Below, in pieces: positions 1-9,229 of a stretch of 64,000 bases of DNA. Source of the DNA: Chitinophaga niabensis (GTDB lineage Bacteria; Bacteroidota; Bacteroidia; Chitinophagales; Chitinophagaceae); assembly GCF_039545795.1 (NCBI RefSeq), contig NZ_CP154260.1:5151001-5215000 (forward strand), given 5' to 3'. Position numbers and translations under genes: made by a program. A model generated the notes under the pieces. That model was not told the origin of the DNA and did not search any database. It saw only the letters and a program-made list of their open reading frames with translations. Positions within the stretch are counted from its first letter, which is position 1. Each line of letters begins with the position of its first letter.

Positions 1-1007
1 GTGATGGTTTCCACGCGGGTGGGGTCCAGATCAAAGATCCTTTGCACTGGTACCTCGTAGCCATCCAGGATAAAGGTGGGCAGGTTAGGATCGTTGCGTA
101 ACTGAGTGGGAGAAAGGGCTGCGCCATCATCCGGAAGTGTAACATCGCCAATGCCGGAACGGCCGCGAATATAAACCGGGTTGATGTTGTTGGGATCAGA
201 ACCCAGGCTGTTATTATCCAGTACTTTGAAAGAAGGATCAAAGATCTGAAGACTTCGCAGTATGTTATTCGGCGCTACTTTCAAGAGCTCTTCCCGTTTG
301 ATCGTGACAGCTGAACCGGTAAAATTGTTCTTATTGATATTGGAATAACCATTAACGATCACCTGGTTCATCTGGCTGTTGCTCGTTTCCAGCACAAGCT
401 CAATATTGATCACTTTACCAGAACCTGCTTTTACGTTATCATTCATCTCTGCTTTAACGGCAGAGACCACGTAACCGTTCGCCGTTTCACGTACGCCTAC
501 TTCAAGGGTTTCATAACCGATGCTGGAAATTTGCAGGATGGTACTCCGTTCGATGCTGAGCCGAAAGGATCCTTGTGCATCAGTGGTAGTGCCTGATTGC
601 GTTCCTTTCACCCGGATTGATACACCCGCCAGCAATTCACCTGAACGGGAACGGACTGTGCCCGTAACAATCGCCGGCTGAACAACAGCCGCCACGGCCG
701 TTTGACTGGGCGGCAGTGCCTTACGCGAAAGAAAGATATTTTTTCCGCGGAGGCGATAAGTAATACCCTGGTCCTTAAATACAAGGTTGAGGAACTGTTC
801 TACCGGAAGCTTCTCAACGGATAGGGAAACCGGCTTTGAAGAAGTGAGGATGCTCCTGTCGCCGGAGATCACATGACCTGTCTGTTCTTCGATCACCTGG
901 AACACTTCTTTCATGGCAATGTCCTTACCCGAGAACGTGATAGTCTGGGACATAGCAGATAGGTGAACCAGGAGAAGAACAGCAATTAATAACGCTGTTA
1001 ATCTCAT
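1..1007 (-). CDS. SusC/RagA-family TonB-dependent outer membrane receptor, N-terminal part
   Basis: Only the first 335 or so codons lie in the window; the gene runs off the left edge. The product should be an outer membrane transporter that imports oligosaccharides or similar ligands, energised by TonB. A signal peptide starts MRLTALLIAVLLLVHLSAM. It is followed by an STN (secretin/TonB N-terminal) domain at about residues 20-95, a carboxypeptidase-regulatory-like beta-sandwich (about 115-200) and the start of the plug (about 225 on; VIVNGY, then a VYIRGRSGIG-type segment). The STN domain is known in receptors that signal to a FecR anti-sigma factor, and fecR and an ECF sigma gene lie directly upstream in the same direction (53 bp gap). 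A SusD partner would be expected beyond the window. The substrate cannot be told. Confidence 0.93.
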   Translation of the reverse strand, partial: MRLTALLIAVLLLVHLSAMSQTITFSGKDIAMKEVFQVIEEQTGHVISGDRSILTSSKPVSLSVEKLPVEQFLNLVFKDQGITYRLRGKNIFLSRKALPPSQTAVAAVVQPAIVTGTVRSRSGELLAGVSIRVKGTQSGTTTDAQGSFRLSIERSTILQISSIGYETLEVGVRETANGYVVSAVKAEMNDNVKAGSGKVINIELVLETSNSQMNQVIVNGYSNINKNNFTGSAVTIKREELLKVAPNNILRSLQIFDPSFKVLDNNSLGSDPNNINPVYIRGRSGIGDVTLPDDGAALSPTQLRNDPNLPTFILDGYEVPVQRIFDLDPTRVETI

Positions 1008-1060
1008 GTCAGCACTGTTTTGATTTTTGGTTGCGGCTTATAAAAAGCCTGTTGAAATGC

Positions 1061-2281
1061 TTATTGAACTCCTGTAATAGTTAGATTTCTTCCTTCCAGT
1101 TTGAAACGAACTCCCCAATCTTTCAAACCATCCATAAAATCAAGTAACGAGAGGTTCCTGCTCACTTTTCCAAAAAAAGTCTTGACAGGAATTCCTTTTT
1201 CGAAAACGACTTCTACATCATACCAACGTTCTACCTCACGCATTAATTCCTCCAGTGTGAGATCGTCAAGGTTGAAATAACCGTCTTTCCACCCCATCAC
1301 GTTTTTGATATTGGCATTATGAACAACTGTGATGGATTGTACAACGTGTACCTGCTTTATTTGCGCCTGCTGGCCGGGTTTCAGTACTACACCATTTCCA
1401 TGCCCCTCCTGTTCCGGTATCTGTATCCTGACGCTTCCTGTCAACAATGTTGTGCGAAGTATTTTCTCGTTAGCATAGGCATTGATATTAAAACTCGTAC
1501 CCAGTACATCTATTGTAGCGCGTTGGCTGACTGTTACATGAAAGGGCATTTCCGCATCTTTCTTTACCTCGAAATACACTTCTCCGGTTACTTCAACACT
1601 CCGCTTCGGCCCGTTAAATGCCGTAGGGAAGCGGATAGAACTTGCCGCATTCAACCAGGCCTTTGAACTATCGGGTAATAAAAGCTGATAGATCTTACCT
1701 TTGGGTGTTGATAAAGTATTGTAAAGAACGCTATCTGCAGCATTATTACCGGCATAGGAAAGCAGTCCTCCCTGCTTTGTTATCCGGGTGTTTCCCTGTT
1801 TTGCCACAGCGCCATCCATAGTATCGTCCAGGACAATTTCCTTTCCGTCAGCAAGCTTTAATACAGCACCCTGAGATGCCGGTTGGCTGCTGCGTATTGT
1901 TTGCGTCACTGTAGTTTCAGCGATCCTGCTACTCTTTTCATGTATATTCCACCAGACAAACGCTCCCACCAGTATTAACAATGAAGCAGCAACAGCGGTA
2001 AATCTTCGCAGGTTAAACCACCTGATGTTTATAATTTTTTTATTGGCCTGCCCGTTAAACGAAACCGCTTCTTTTATTTTACTATAAACGATCTCCTTAC
2101 TTGTCTCATATTCCGTTAATGTTGAAGCCAGGGCCTTTTCGTCCGTAAATTGCCGGAAGAAACGCTGGTGGTCTTCAGATTGCTGAACCCATTTGTCCAA
2201 TTCCTGTTTTTCCTGATCGTTCAATTCATCATTAAGATGCTTGGCAATCAGATCGGAAATAACTTTCGATATTTCGTTCAT
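1061..2281 (-). CDS. FecR-family anti-sigma factor
   Basis: Inner-membrane anti-sigma factor of 406 aa that relays the ligand state of the SusC receptor to the ECF sigma factor. The N-terminal cytoplasmic part (about 1-85) is a short helical sigma-binding region. One transmembrane helix follows (about 90-112). The periplasmic part holds the FecR domain (about 190-290, with the GEVYFEV motif) and a C-terminal DUF4974-like domain (about 330-405, ending LEGRNLTITGVQ). This is the normal Bacteroidota length and order. It sits between the sigma gene and susC, the classic trans-envelope signalling arrangement, and is probably co-transcribed or co-regulated with them. Confidence 0.93.
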   Translation of the reverse strand: MNEISKVISDLIAKHLNDELNDQEKQELDKWVQQSEDHQRFFRQFTDEKALASTLTEYETSKEIVYSKIKEAVSFNGQANKKIINIRWFNLRRFTAVAASLLILVGAFVWWNIHEKSSRIAETTVTQTIRSSQPASQGAVLKLADGKEIVLDDTMDGAVAKQGNTRITKQGGLLSYAGNNAADSVLYNTLSTPKGKIYQLLLPDSSKAWLNAASSIRFPTAFNGPKRSVEVTGEVYFEVKKDAEMPFHVTVSQRATIDVLGTSFNINAYANEKILRTTLLTGSVRIQIPEQEGHGNGVVLKPGQQAQIKQVHVVQSITVVHNANIKNVMGWKDGYFNLDDLTLEELMREVERWYDVEVVFEKGIPVKTFFGKVSRNLSLLDFMDGLKDWGVRFKLEGRNLTITGVQ

Positions 2282-2389
2282 AAAACCAATAGTTGAAAAG
2301 TGTAAAACAGGACAGTGGACTGAATTAGTTGGCTTTAATTCCCCCTTGCGTATATATAACCCGCAAAGGGTCCTGTTTGTCCCGAACGG

Positions 2390-2977
2390 TTAAAAAAAAT
2401 AATAGAGGCTTAAGGTAAAGCCCATTGGTGTGGTCCTGCTCAGGAAAATCATTCTGACCGACTTTATTGCAATGGACTTGGCGTTGCGGACTGTTTTTTC
2501 ACTTATTTGGAGCATGTCGGCGATTTCCTGGTTATTATATCCCTGGTAATAAGATAGGTTTAGAATATTCTTATAATAGTCCGGCAGCTTTTCTACTTCT
2601 TCCCGGATCCGGGTGATTAATTCAGATTCAATTTCAGAAAAGAGGATGGACGTTTGTTCAGAGGCGGTAAAATCGCTGATCTGCTGATCAATTGCGGACC
2701 GGGCCTTTTGGTCCCGCAAAAAATTAAAGCACTTGTTCCGCGCATTTAAAAAGAGGAAGGCGCGAAGATTTTTGTAGGAATCCAGCGTTTCTTTTTTTTC
2801 CCACAACAGGATAAAAAGCTGTGCTGTCATGTCCCTTGCATCCTCGATAGTAGGCAGGAGATACTTGCAGAATGAGAAAATATTATTGTAAAAATGATTG
2901 TAAACGACGGTAAAAGCCGATTCATCCCCACTTTTAAAATTTAATATGGTGTCATTGTCAAGTTCAATAATTGACAT
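2390..2977 (-). CDS. ECF RNA polymerase sigma factor (FecI-like)
   Basis: A 195-aa sigma-70 factor of the ECF class. Region 2 spans about residues 20-90 (AFTVVYNHFYNNIFSFCKY through NARNKCFNFLRDQ). Region 4, with its helix-turn-helix, spans about 130-185 (LPDYYKNILNLSYYQGYNNQ, then EIADMLQISEKTVRNA). There is no region 1.1 or 3, as usual for ECF factors. It should direct transcription of the downstream susC(D) genes when released by the neighbouring FecR protein. The 108-bp gap to fecR holds an imperfect inverted repeat around 2343-2371 of unknown meaning. Confidence 0.93.
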   Translation of the reverse strand: MSIIELDNDTILNFKSGDESAFTVVYNHFYNNIFSFCKYLLPTIEDARDMTAQLFILLWEKKETLDSYKNLRAFLFLNARNKCFNFLRDQKARSAIDQQISDFTASEQTSILFSEIESELITRIREEVEKLPDYYKNILNLSYYQGYNNQEIADMLQISEKTVRNAKSIAIKSVRMIFLSRTTPMGFTLSLYYFF

Positions 2978-3085
2978 AAAACCGTTGTTGATATTAGCCC
3001 TAACTTATCAAGATGCAAAAATCGCTCTTTTGCCTTGAAATATACATAGTTACGGCTGCATTATATTGAATTCCCGAAAAAAGCC

Positions 3086-4399
3086 TTATTCTTCTATCAT
3101 TTCCAATATCTTTTCATTCTCAATGATCACCATGCCATGACGGTCGTTGGTAATCCCCGCCGTGAGTGTATATGGATACCGTGGCACGCTTCCCTCCATT
3201 ATTGTTGGGAGGTAAGAAAACTGCAGGTTGTCGCAATCTTCCTTCAGGCTGTCGCCAACTTCAATAATATGGGTTGAAATAACAAAAAAACTGTTACGAT
3301 ATGTAGAAAATTCTTTAGTAACTGCCAGCGTTGCATCATAAGCATCTTTTACGTTGGTGCCTTTAAAAAGCTCGTCAAAAATGACCACCAGGTCATTACC
3401 TTTAGCTACTTCCTCTGCTACTTTCTTTACCCGCAGCACTTCTGCATAAAAATGGCTGTAACCGAGGTTTAGATTGTCCGGTACATTGATCGATGTATAG
3501 AGCCCGTCCCTTACGGAAAACAACATGTCCTTTGCAGCTACGGGAAATCCCATATGGGCAAGGTAAACGGCTATACCCAGCGACTTCATAAAAGTGGATT
3601 TACCGGCCATATTCGCACCTGTCAGAAAAAGAACGTTCTGATCTTCCTGCAAGCTAAGCGGATTAGTCACCGCTTTTTCCAGAGCCGGATGGCTTAATGC
3701 AGTGGTCCGGAAAATATTCTTCTCCTTTGGAAGGGCCTGTGCATAAGAGAAGTTCCGGGCACGGGCTACATTACTTACCGCTATATAAACGTCCAGGTGA
3801 TAAATGAAATCAAGTATGTTTTCCATTTCCTCCCGAAGTACATGGCGGATGAGGTGATCATACCGCGCCAGCTGGAACAGGCCATATTGCTGATTGTTCC
3901 GCGCCTCCCGCAGCCATTTCATCCGGGGATCACTGAAGATGCTCCTGATGGCCTCAAATTGCCCTGTTAAAGGATAGTCATTTGTTTTTTGCAGAAAATC
4001 CTGTAAGGTGTTTAATATCTCAATAGTTGCGAGGAGTCCGTTCTCCAAAAGGCCATACTGTTCATCCTTCACCGCCATATGCAGTGCCTTCTTTCTCAAA
4101 AGCTCCCCGGCAACCATCAGAAACGAACTTCCGGTTCCTCCGGCCAGGTATGCTTCTGCTACCTGAAATACCGGTTTGTTAAACGGAAACAATAGTTTTC
4201 TCTCGTGAAAATATTGAAACACCTGGCTACGGCTGTTAATAGCAGCAGGATCAGATAGTGGATGATTAAACATCGTATCCAACAGCTTTTCCCCGCCCCT
4301 TGTTTGCGTACCATTAAAGAGGCTGAATAACGATTGATGGCTAAACTTTCCTGTTATATTCAGATCGTCCAATGTTTGCTTATCCGTTATGAAACTCAT
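3086..4399 (-). CDS. MutS-like ATPase, short form (paralogue of the preceding gene)
   Basis: A 437-aa protein of the MutS family ATPases that lacks the N-terminal mismatch-recognition and connector domains of true MutS. Residues 1-230 look like part of the lever/clamp region. Residues 240-437 form the ABC-type ATPase with Walker A (GANMAGKSTFMK), signature region (NLGYSHFYAEVLRVKK), Walker B (VVIFDELFKGTN) and switch histidine (STHII). It overlaps the upstream paralogue by 20 bp, so the two are probably translated together and could form a heterodimer; that is inference. A role in canonical mismatch repair is not supported. The substrate, perhaps a DNA joint or branch structure, is unknown. 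Confidence 0.85.
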   Translation of the reverse strand: MSFITDKQTLDDLNITGKFSHQSLFSLFNGTQTRGGEKLLDTMFNHPLSDPAAINSRSQVFQYFHERKLLFPFNKPVFQVAEAYLAGGTGSSFLMVAGELLRKKALHMAVKDEQYGLLENGLLATIEILNTLQDFLQKTNDYPLTGQFEAIRSIFSDPRMKWLREARNNQQYGLFQLARYDHLIRHVLREEMENILDFIYHLDVYIAVSNVARARNFSYAQALPKEKNIFRTTALSHPALEKAVTNPLSLQEDQNVLFLTGANMAGKSTFMKSLGIAVYLAHMGFPVAAKDMLFSVRDGLYTSINVPDNLNLGYSHFYAEVLRVKKVAEEVAKGNDLVVIFDELFKGTNVKDAYDATLAVTKEFSTYRNSFFVISTHIIEVGDSLKEDCDNLQFSYLPTIMEGSVPRYPYTLTAGITNDRHGMVIIENEKILEMIEE

Positions 4400-5741
4400 G
4401 TGCTGCAGTTTTTTGTAGTTTCTTTTTCCCCTTTTTCAAAATATCCAATATTCCTTCGTTGTTGATGATCACCATTCCATGTCTGTCGCCGGTAATACCT
4501 TGTTCCAATGTATAGGTATATTCGGGATGATGGCCGACCATTCGGGTAGGCAGGTAAACAAAATTGATGTTAGGGCATTTTTCTTTCAGCACTTCACCAG
4601 CCTCAATAATATGCGTTGAGATAACGAAAATACTCTTCTTCTTTTTTGCGAAGGCAGTTGTAATAGCAATCGTGGCCTCATATGCATCCTTTACATTCGT
4701 TCCGCGAAACAGTTCATCAAAAACAATAAACAGATCTTTCTTCGTACTCAGCTCATGGGCCATCTTTTTTACCCGTAATACTTCCGCATAGAAGTGGCTG
4801 GCTCCCATACCCAGATTGTCCGGCAGATTGATGGTCGTGTAAACACCATCAAGTACGGTAAATTCCATCTTCTTTGCCGCTACAGGGAACCCCGCATGCG
4901 CCAGAAACATGGCAATGCTGAGTGATTTCATGAAAGTGGATTTACCCGCCATGTTAGCGCCGGTAAGAAAGATTACATTACTATCTGTGGTGATATTGAT
5001 CGTGTTTGGCACCGCGTTTTTTACCTGGGGATGGTACACTCCTTCCAGTTTCAGCAGATCTTGCTGGCCTCCGGGCAAGGCTTTTGGAAAAACAAAATTC
5101 CGCTCATTCGCCACTTTTGCAATCGACAGGTATACATCCAGATAAAAAATAAGTCTCAACAGCTTTTCAACCAGGGTCCTGTGTCTAAAACGCAGGATTA
5201 CATCAAACTCTGCGATCTGTGCGTGCGACAGCTTTCCTGTGCTCTGATGAATTACAGTGAAGGCAGGATTGTCAAGAATTACGAGCATTTCTTCCTTTTC
5301 CGTTTTATAAAAACTGCTCGTACCCAGTTCCTTTATAAATTCCCGTGCATTCCTCATCAGATCCACCAGAGCTTCCACACCCTTATAGATCAGGTGTGTA
5401 TCAACGTTCATAGCCACCATATTCGTCAGCTTCCGCGCCAGTGAATTTTCCTGCATTGACAGTTTGGAGCGTTCATCGGTGTTGGCAAGATATGGGGTAA
5501 TCAGATCAAAGTCTGCGCTATTAAAAGGGAACGGGATATTCAAAGCCGCAAATGACTGGATAATACCACTGCGTTTGTTAATAGCCTCACTATCGGAAAG
5601 CGGATACCGGAACATTTCTTCCAAAATCGCCGTGCCCCCTCTTGTAGAGCAGCGATTGAAAATGTTGAAAATGGAATCTCCGCCATGTTTACCGAAGATA
5701 TTCAGATCTTCCAGTGTTTGTTTATCTGTAGTAAATAACAT
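4380..5741 (-). CDS. MutS-like ATPase, short form
   Basis: First gene of a two-gene MutS-like operon; about 453 aa. Its N-terminus (LFTTDKQTLEDLNIFGKHGG) aligns with that of the downstream paralogue (SFITDKQTLDDLNITGKFSH), so I prefer the ATG at 5741; an in-frame ATG at 5777 would add 12 residues. ATPase motifs are all present: Walker A GANMAGKSTFMK, signature GMGASHFYAEVLRVKK, Walker B FIVFDELFRGTN and STHII. No mismatch-binding domain (no FxE motif) and no Smr nuclease domain is seen, which separates it from MutS1 and MutS2. It has a unique basic C-terminal tail (KKGKKKLQKTAAHEF). Its function is unassigned beyond a DNA-associated ATPase. Confidence 0.85.
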   Translation of the reverse strand: MLFTTDKQTLEDLNIFGKHGGDSIFNIFNRCSTRGGTAILEEMFRYPLSDSEAINKRSGIIQSFAALNIPFPFNSADFDLITPYLANTDERSKLSMQENSLARKLTNMVAMNVDTHLIYKGVEALVDLMRNAREFIKELGTSSFYKTEKEEMLVILDNPAFTVIHQSTGKLSHAQIAEFDVILRFRHRTLVEKLLRLIFYLDVYLSIAKVANERNFVFPKALPGGQQDLLKLEGVYHPQVKNAVPNTINITTDSNVIFLTGANMAGKSTFMKSLSIAMFLAHAGFPVAAKKMEFTVLDGVYTTINLPDNLGMGASHFYAEVLRVKKMAHELSTKKDLFIVFDELFRGTNVKDAYEATIAITTAFAKKKKSIFVISTHIIEAGEVLKEKCPNINFVYLPTRMVGHHPEYTYTLEQGITGDRHGMVIINNEGILDILKKGKKKLQKTAAHEFHNG

Positions 5742-5908
5742 GTGCTTTTTTTGAATATAGTAGCTAATATCTGACATATTTTCGGAAATGGTTAGCCGGT
5801 CATAATATTTTCGGTTACTGTTGATCCCTGAAATAGTGAGGAAACGGGTAATGCTGCGGGAGTAAACTGACAGGACACAGGTGCAGATAAGCGCCGGGTG
5901 GAGGGGTA

Positions 5909-6000
5909 AACAAACTCATACTATGAACGAGTGAAACCCGCTACCATAGGGCTAAAGATAACAAAAAAACAGTTAAGGGGAAGCGATATTACTCCCCTAT
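5909..6000. repeat. Left boundary repeat (putative att site)
   Basis: About 80% identical by eye, with one gap, to 19400-19490. Identical blocks include tgaaacccgctacca, catactatgaac and cgatattact. On the minus strand the copy ends in GGG-GAG-TAA-TATCG, matching the GGG-AAG-TAA-TATCG at the mnmE stop codon in the right copy. It therefore looks like a displaced mnmE 3' end and downstream flank. The divergence suggests that one copy came with the element from another species, or that the insertion is old. Confidence 0.7.
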
Positions 6001-6351
6001 ATAGAAAGTGGAAATCATTGCTTTCAAATACCTACATTCAAAAAAATACATTGGAGACACCTGGCCTCTAATAATACCACTGTGGCCCTCAATCGCCAAT
6101 CCGTCCATTACGCTGTTGGTACAGTTATCCACCACAGCTGTGCTCACAAGAACTGGAGCAAAAACAGGGGAACTTGCTCCCGCTTTAAACCCAAAGTATT
6201 TCTACATTTATGACTAATTTAGATTGTCGAATTTCCCCTGTGACGATATACATCCAAAAACAAGAGTCTGGACAAATTGAATAGCAATTATTGGATTCGG
6301 AATGTGTTGGATTTAGAATTGCTTTGTCTGCCTCATAAAAAAATCTTCTAT
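6001..6351. other. Non-coding stretch inside the left island end
   Basis: No convincing gene. On the minus strand an open frame runs from about 6210 to 6003 and ends exactly at the GGGGAGTAA of the left repeat. It has no good start and I do not recognise its product; it may be a remnant of a gene truncated by integration. The plus-strand 69-codon frame over the same bases looks like chance. Confidence 0.3.
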
Positions 6352-7314
6352 ATGTCTACAAGCCGCAAAGAATTTATTCGCAATTCATTTCTGCTCGCCG
6401 GAGCGGCAGGGTTCAATATACCATTGCCATCGGAGTTAAACGAGAAAAGATTGTCCAATGCAGAGGGTGACCGGCTGGTTCTATTGGGCACTCACGGCGG
6501 CCCTTTCATTCGCTCTTATATGCAAACCCCTTCCGCTAACCTTACTGTATATAAAAACATCCCCTTTGTCATTGATACTGGGTATGGCACAACATTTAAA
6601 CTGAAAGAAGCCAGTATCAATTTGTCAACGTTGAAATATATTTTCATTACACATCTCCATTCCGACCACTATCTTGACCTTGGCCCGTTATTATACAATG
6701 CCTGGATAGCAGGGTTAGCCGAACCAATAAATGTTTACGCACCTGCTGGTATACGTCCTTTGCTGAACGCTTATTGGGAATCGAACCGCTTTGATATTGA
6801 CGCAAGAATTAAAGACGAAGGACGGCCAGACATAAGAAATCTTGTAATAGCCCATGAGATTGCAGAAGGCATACAGATAGCACACCCGGATTTTGAAATC
6901 AGTGCTATAAAAAACATACACCCTCCTATTGATGCCAGTTATGCATTCAAATTTAAACTCGGCAAAAAGATCATTGTTTTTTCGGGAGATACAGCCTATC
7001 ATCCGGCGTTAGCAACTTTTGCTTCCGGGGCCGACTATCTTATTCATGAAGTGATGTATGGTCCTGCTGTTGATGAAATGGCCAAGAGACGCCCCAATGC
7101 TACTAAATTAATTGCGAGCATCAAATCGCATCATACATCAGCAGAAGATGCTGGCCGTATAGCTAAAGCAGCGAATGTAAAAACGCTTATTCTAAATCAC
7201 TTTGTTCCTCCTGATGACAAATCGCTAAACAGCCAGGTTTGGATTGATGCAGTGCGCAATACTTTTACGGGGGTTATTATTGTTGGAAAGGACCTGCAGC
7301 AATTTAATTTCTAA
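6352..7314 (+). CDS. Exported metallo-beta-lactamase-fold hydrolase (RNase Z-like)
   Basis: About 320 aa. I chose the ATG that begins MSTSRKEFIRNSFLLAGAAG because it gives a twin-arginine-like or Sec signal peptide (RK rather than RR); a TTG further upstream would add 25 unlikely residues. The metallo-beta-lactamase motif HLHSDH lies at residues 101-106, with a later GDT (about 228) and HF near the C-terminus, as in the RNase Z/AtsA branch that binds two zinc ions. Known relatives include arylsulfatase-type and ribonuclease Z-like hydrolases; the export signal argues against tRNA processing. It lies upstream of an AraC regulator and an epimerase on the same strand, which suggests a small metabolic cluster. 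The substrate is unknown. Confidence 0.85.
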   Translation: MSTSRKEFIRNSFLLAGAAGFNIPLPSELNEKRLSNAEGDRLVLLGTHGGPFIRSYMQTPSANLTVYKNIPFVIDTGYGTTFKLKEASINLSTLKYIFITHLHSDHYLDLGPLLYNAWIAGLAEPINVYAPAGIRPLLNAYWESNRFDIDARIKDEGRPDIRNLVIAHEIAEGIQIAHPDFEISAIKNIHPPIDASYAFKFKLGKKIIVFSGDTAYHPALATFASGADYLIHEVMYGPAVDEMAKRRPNATKLIASIKSHHTSAEDAGRIAKAANVKTLILNHFVPPDDKSLNSQVWIDAVRNTFTGVIIVGKDLQQFNF

Positions 7315-7411
7315 ATAAATCCATGGTCAGGTTTTCGTTTACTGGTAGCCGTTACTTCCCGATACAAAAGTCCCTGCGTGCTTAACAATATATCCTTTAA
7401 ATTTGCTGAAT

Positions 7412-8272
7412 ATGCGGAACAGTACCTCCTTTCTTTACAAACTCAGGCAAAACGACAAACTTCCGATCCGGATCGTTTCTCCTGAGTTCGGCCACCTGTC
7501 ACCATTGGAGGCAGCTGACTACGATGCTCCGCGGCACACGCCGTACTACCTTTTCCTGTTTATGCTGGTTGGACGTAGTGGGCACAACATAGATTTGCAG
7601 CAGTATGAAGCAGGCGACAACGAGTTGATATTTGTGATGCCACACCAGGTCCATGATCAGCCAGTAATGGAGCAAGGCGCCAATTTTTTGAAAATCGGCT
7701 TTGATGAAAGCTGTTTATCCCTGTTACCAAAGCAATATCCTTTTCTGATCGATCCGCTAAATAATCAGAAAGTGAATTTTGAACCATCTGCAGCACTAAG
7801 GGTGAAAGCCATTTTCGCTATCCTGCTTGATCTGTTAAAATATTGGCATACTGAACCTGATCTGATCCTCGCGCATCTGAACAGCTTGCTTACTGAGATC
7901 AATATGGCTTATTTCATGGCTCACCAAAATCCCCCGGACGGTAAACTTTCTAAGTTTATGGCCTTTAAGGCATTCGTAGAACATCACCTGACGAACCATT
8001 ACAGTATCAGCAGGATCGCCCGGCAATTGGGTGTTAATACCAATGGGTTATATCAGATCGTCAAACACTATTCCGGGCTTTCACCAAAAGAGTTCATCAA
8101 CAAGCGGCTGATCCTGGAAGCAAGGCGACGTATCAGCTATGCCGAAAGAACATCGATCAAAGAACTGGCTTACGGGTTAGGTTTTAACGATCCGGAATAC
8201 TTTTCCCGCCTTTTTAAAAAAATCACGGGGCAAACAATTGCCCAATTTTCTAAGGATTTGTCAGGGAACTAA
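7412..8272 (+). CDS. AraC-family transcriptional regulator
   Basis: About 286 aa, starting at the ATG of MRNSTSFLYKL. The N-terminal half (about 15-150) has the pattern of an AraC cupin ligand-binding domain. The C-terminal 100 residues hold the two helix-turn-helix motifs of the HTH_18 domain (ISRIARQLGVNTNGLYQIVK, then IKELAYGLGFNDPEYFSRLF, then KKITGQT). A cytoplasmic DNA-binding activator of neighbouring genes is the usual role. It lies 64 bp before the epimerase gene, so that gene is the likeliest target or partner; the inducer is unknown. Confidence 0.93.
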   Translation: MRNSTSFLYKLRQNDKLPIRIVSPEFGHLSPLEAADYDAPRHTPYYLFLFMLVGRSGHNIDLQQYEAGDNELIFVMPHQVHDQPVMEQGANFLKIGFDESCLSLLPKQYPFLIDPLNNQKVNFEPSAALRVKAIFAILLDLLKYWHTEPDLILAHLNSLLTEINMAYFMAHQNPPDGKLSKFMAFKAFVEHHLTNHYSISRIARQLGVNTNGLYQIVKHYSGLSPKEFINKRLILEARRRISYAERTSIKELAYGLGFNDPEYFSRLFKKITGQTIAQFSKDLSGN

Positions 8273-8336
8273 TGCTATTTATCCGGCTTGTTTAAAAGGG
8301 CAGCTCCGACTTTTGTTCAAGATAAAATTCAAAAAA

Positions 8337-9167
8337 ATGAAAGAACAAAAAGGAGCAATATTGGTAACCGGCGGGACCGGCCTGGTTGGCACGCGCCTGT
8401 TGCCACGACTTATCAATGCTGGTTTTGATTGCCGCGCACTGATGCGTGGCAAAAAAGAAGCCCCGGCCGGAACAATGGTTGTGGAAGGCGATCTGTTCGC
8501 CCCTGTCTCACTAGCCCAGGCAGCGAAGGGTGTTTCAGCGATCATTCATTTAGCAGCCGTATTCCGGTCACCCGATACAGATCTGATCTGGAAGAGTAAC
8601 CTGGAGGGAACCCGTAACCTGATAGCCGCAGCGAAAACACATGCACCTGATGCACGTTTCATTTTTGCCAGTACCAGTCATGTCTATAGCGTAAATAATC
8701 CGCATCCCGGCCGTGAGGAAGATGAAGTTACCCCCCAGCATGCCTATCCGGCCAGTAAGGTTGCGGCAGAAAATGAACTGCGGGGGAGCGGGCTTAACTG
8801 GTCAATTCTCCGGTTCCCATTTGTGTACGGAGATGGCGACGGGCATCTTGAAGCATTACCTCAGCATGTGGCCGCTGCAAAGTTTCACCCCGCCATGAGA
8901 ATGAGCACCATTCACCACCGCGATATCTACAGCGCTATCAGCATGGCGTTGAATGGCGTTATGGACAGCCGCACTGTGAACATAGCCGATGAAGCCCCTA
9001 CATCGCTCTACGAGTTATTGCGGCTTACGGGCAACACAATGGAGTCATCGTCAGAACCTTTGGTTAACCCCTGGTATCTCCATTCCGATAGTTCACTTGC
9101 CAGAAGCCTGGGCTTTCAACCAGTGATCAGAACCGTTTATCAGGCCGCACAAGAGCATCTGCTCTAA
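8337..9167 (+). CDS. NAD(P)-dependent epimerase/dehydratase (extended SDR)
   Basis: 276 aa from the ATG of MKEQKGAILVTGG; longer upstream frames overlap the AraC gene and lack family similarity. It has a Rossmann fold with the TGGTGLVG nucleotide-binding motif at residues 9-18, a conserved STSH segment (active-site Ser/Thr), and the catalytic Tyr-Lys pair in YPASK. The length fits extended short-chain dehydrogenases that act on nucleotide sugars or small aldehydes. It is probably co-expressed with the upstream AraC gene. Base composition is like the host chromosome rather than the AT-rich half of the island. The substrate cannot be told. Confidence 0.9.
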   Translation: MKEQKGAILVTGGTGLVGTRLLPRLINAGFDCRALMRGKKEAPAGTMVVEGDLFAPVSLAQAAKGVSAIIHLAAVFRSPDTDLIWKSNLEGTRNLIAAAKTHAPDARFIFASTSHVYSVNNPHPGREEDEVTPQHAYPASKVAAENELRGSGLNWSILRFPFVYGDGDGHLEALPQHVAAAKFHPAMRMSTIHHRDIYSAISMALNGVMDSRTVNIADEAPTSLYELLRLTGNTMESSSEPLVNPWYLHSDSSLARSLGFQPVIRTVYQAAQEHLL

Positions 9168-9184
9168 TGTCATCGGAAAATGAA

Positions 9185-9228
9185 AACCGGAAGATGCCGC
9201 TCTATTCATGGGGCGGCATCTTCCGGTT
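9185..9228 (+). terminator. Strong hairpin downstream of the epimerase gene
   Basis: A perfect 16-bp stem (aaccggaagatgccgc with gcggcatcttccggtt) and a 12-nt loop, starting 18 bp after the stop codon. No T-run follows, so it may act in RNA stability or as a boundary rather than as a classical intrinsic terminator. Confidence 0.6.
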
Positions 9229-9229
9229 G

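Noticed and set aside
6008-6217. 69-codon plus-strand frame at the left island end
   Set aside because: No domain, no start signal, and the opposite strand also stays open to the boundary repeat; treated as non-coding.
6227-6245. Possible inverted copy of the island repeat (R1/R2/R3) at the left end
   Set aside because: Only a short imperfect similarity around gaattt; not enough to call.
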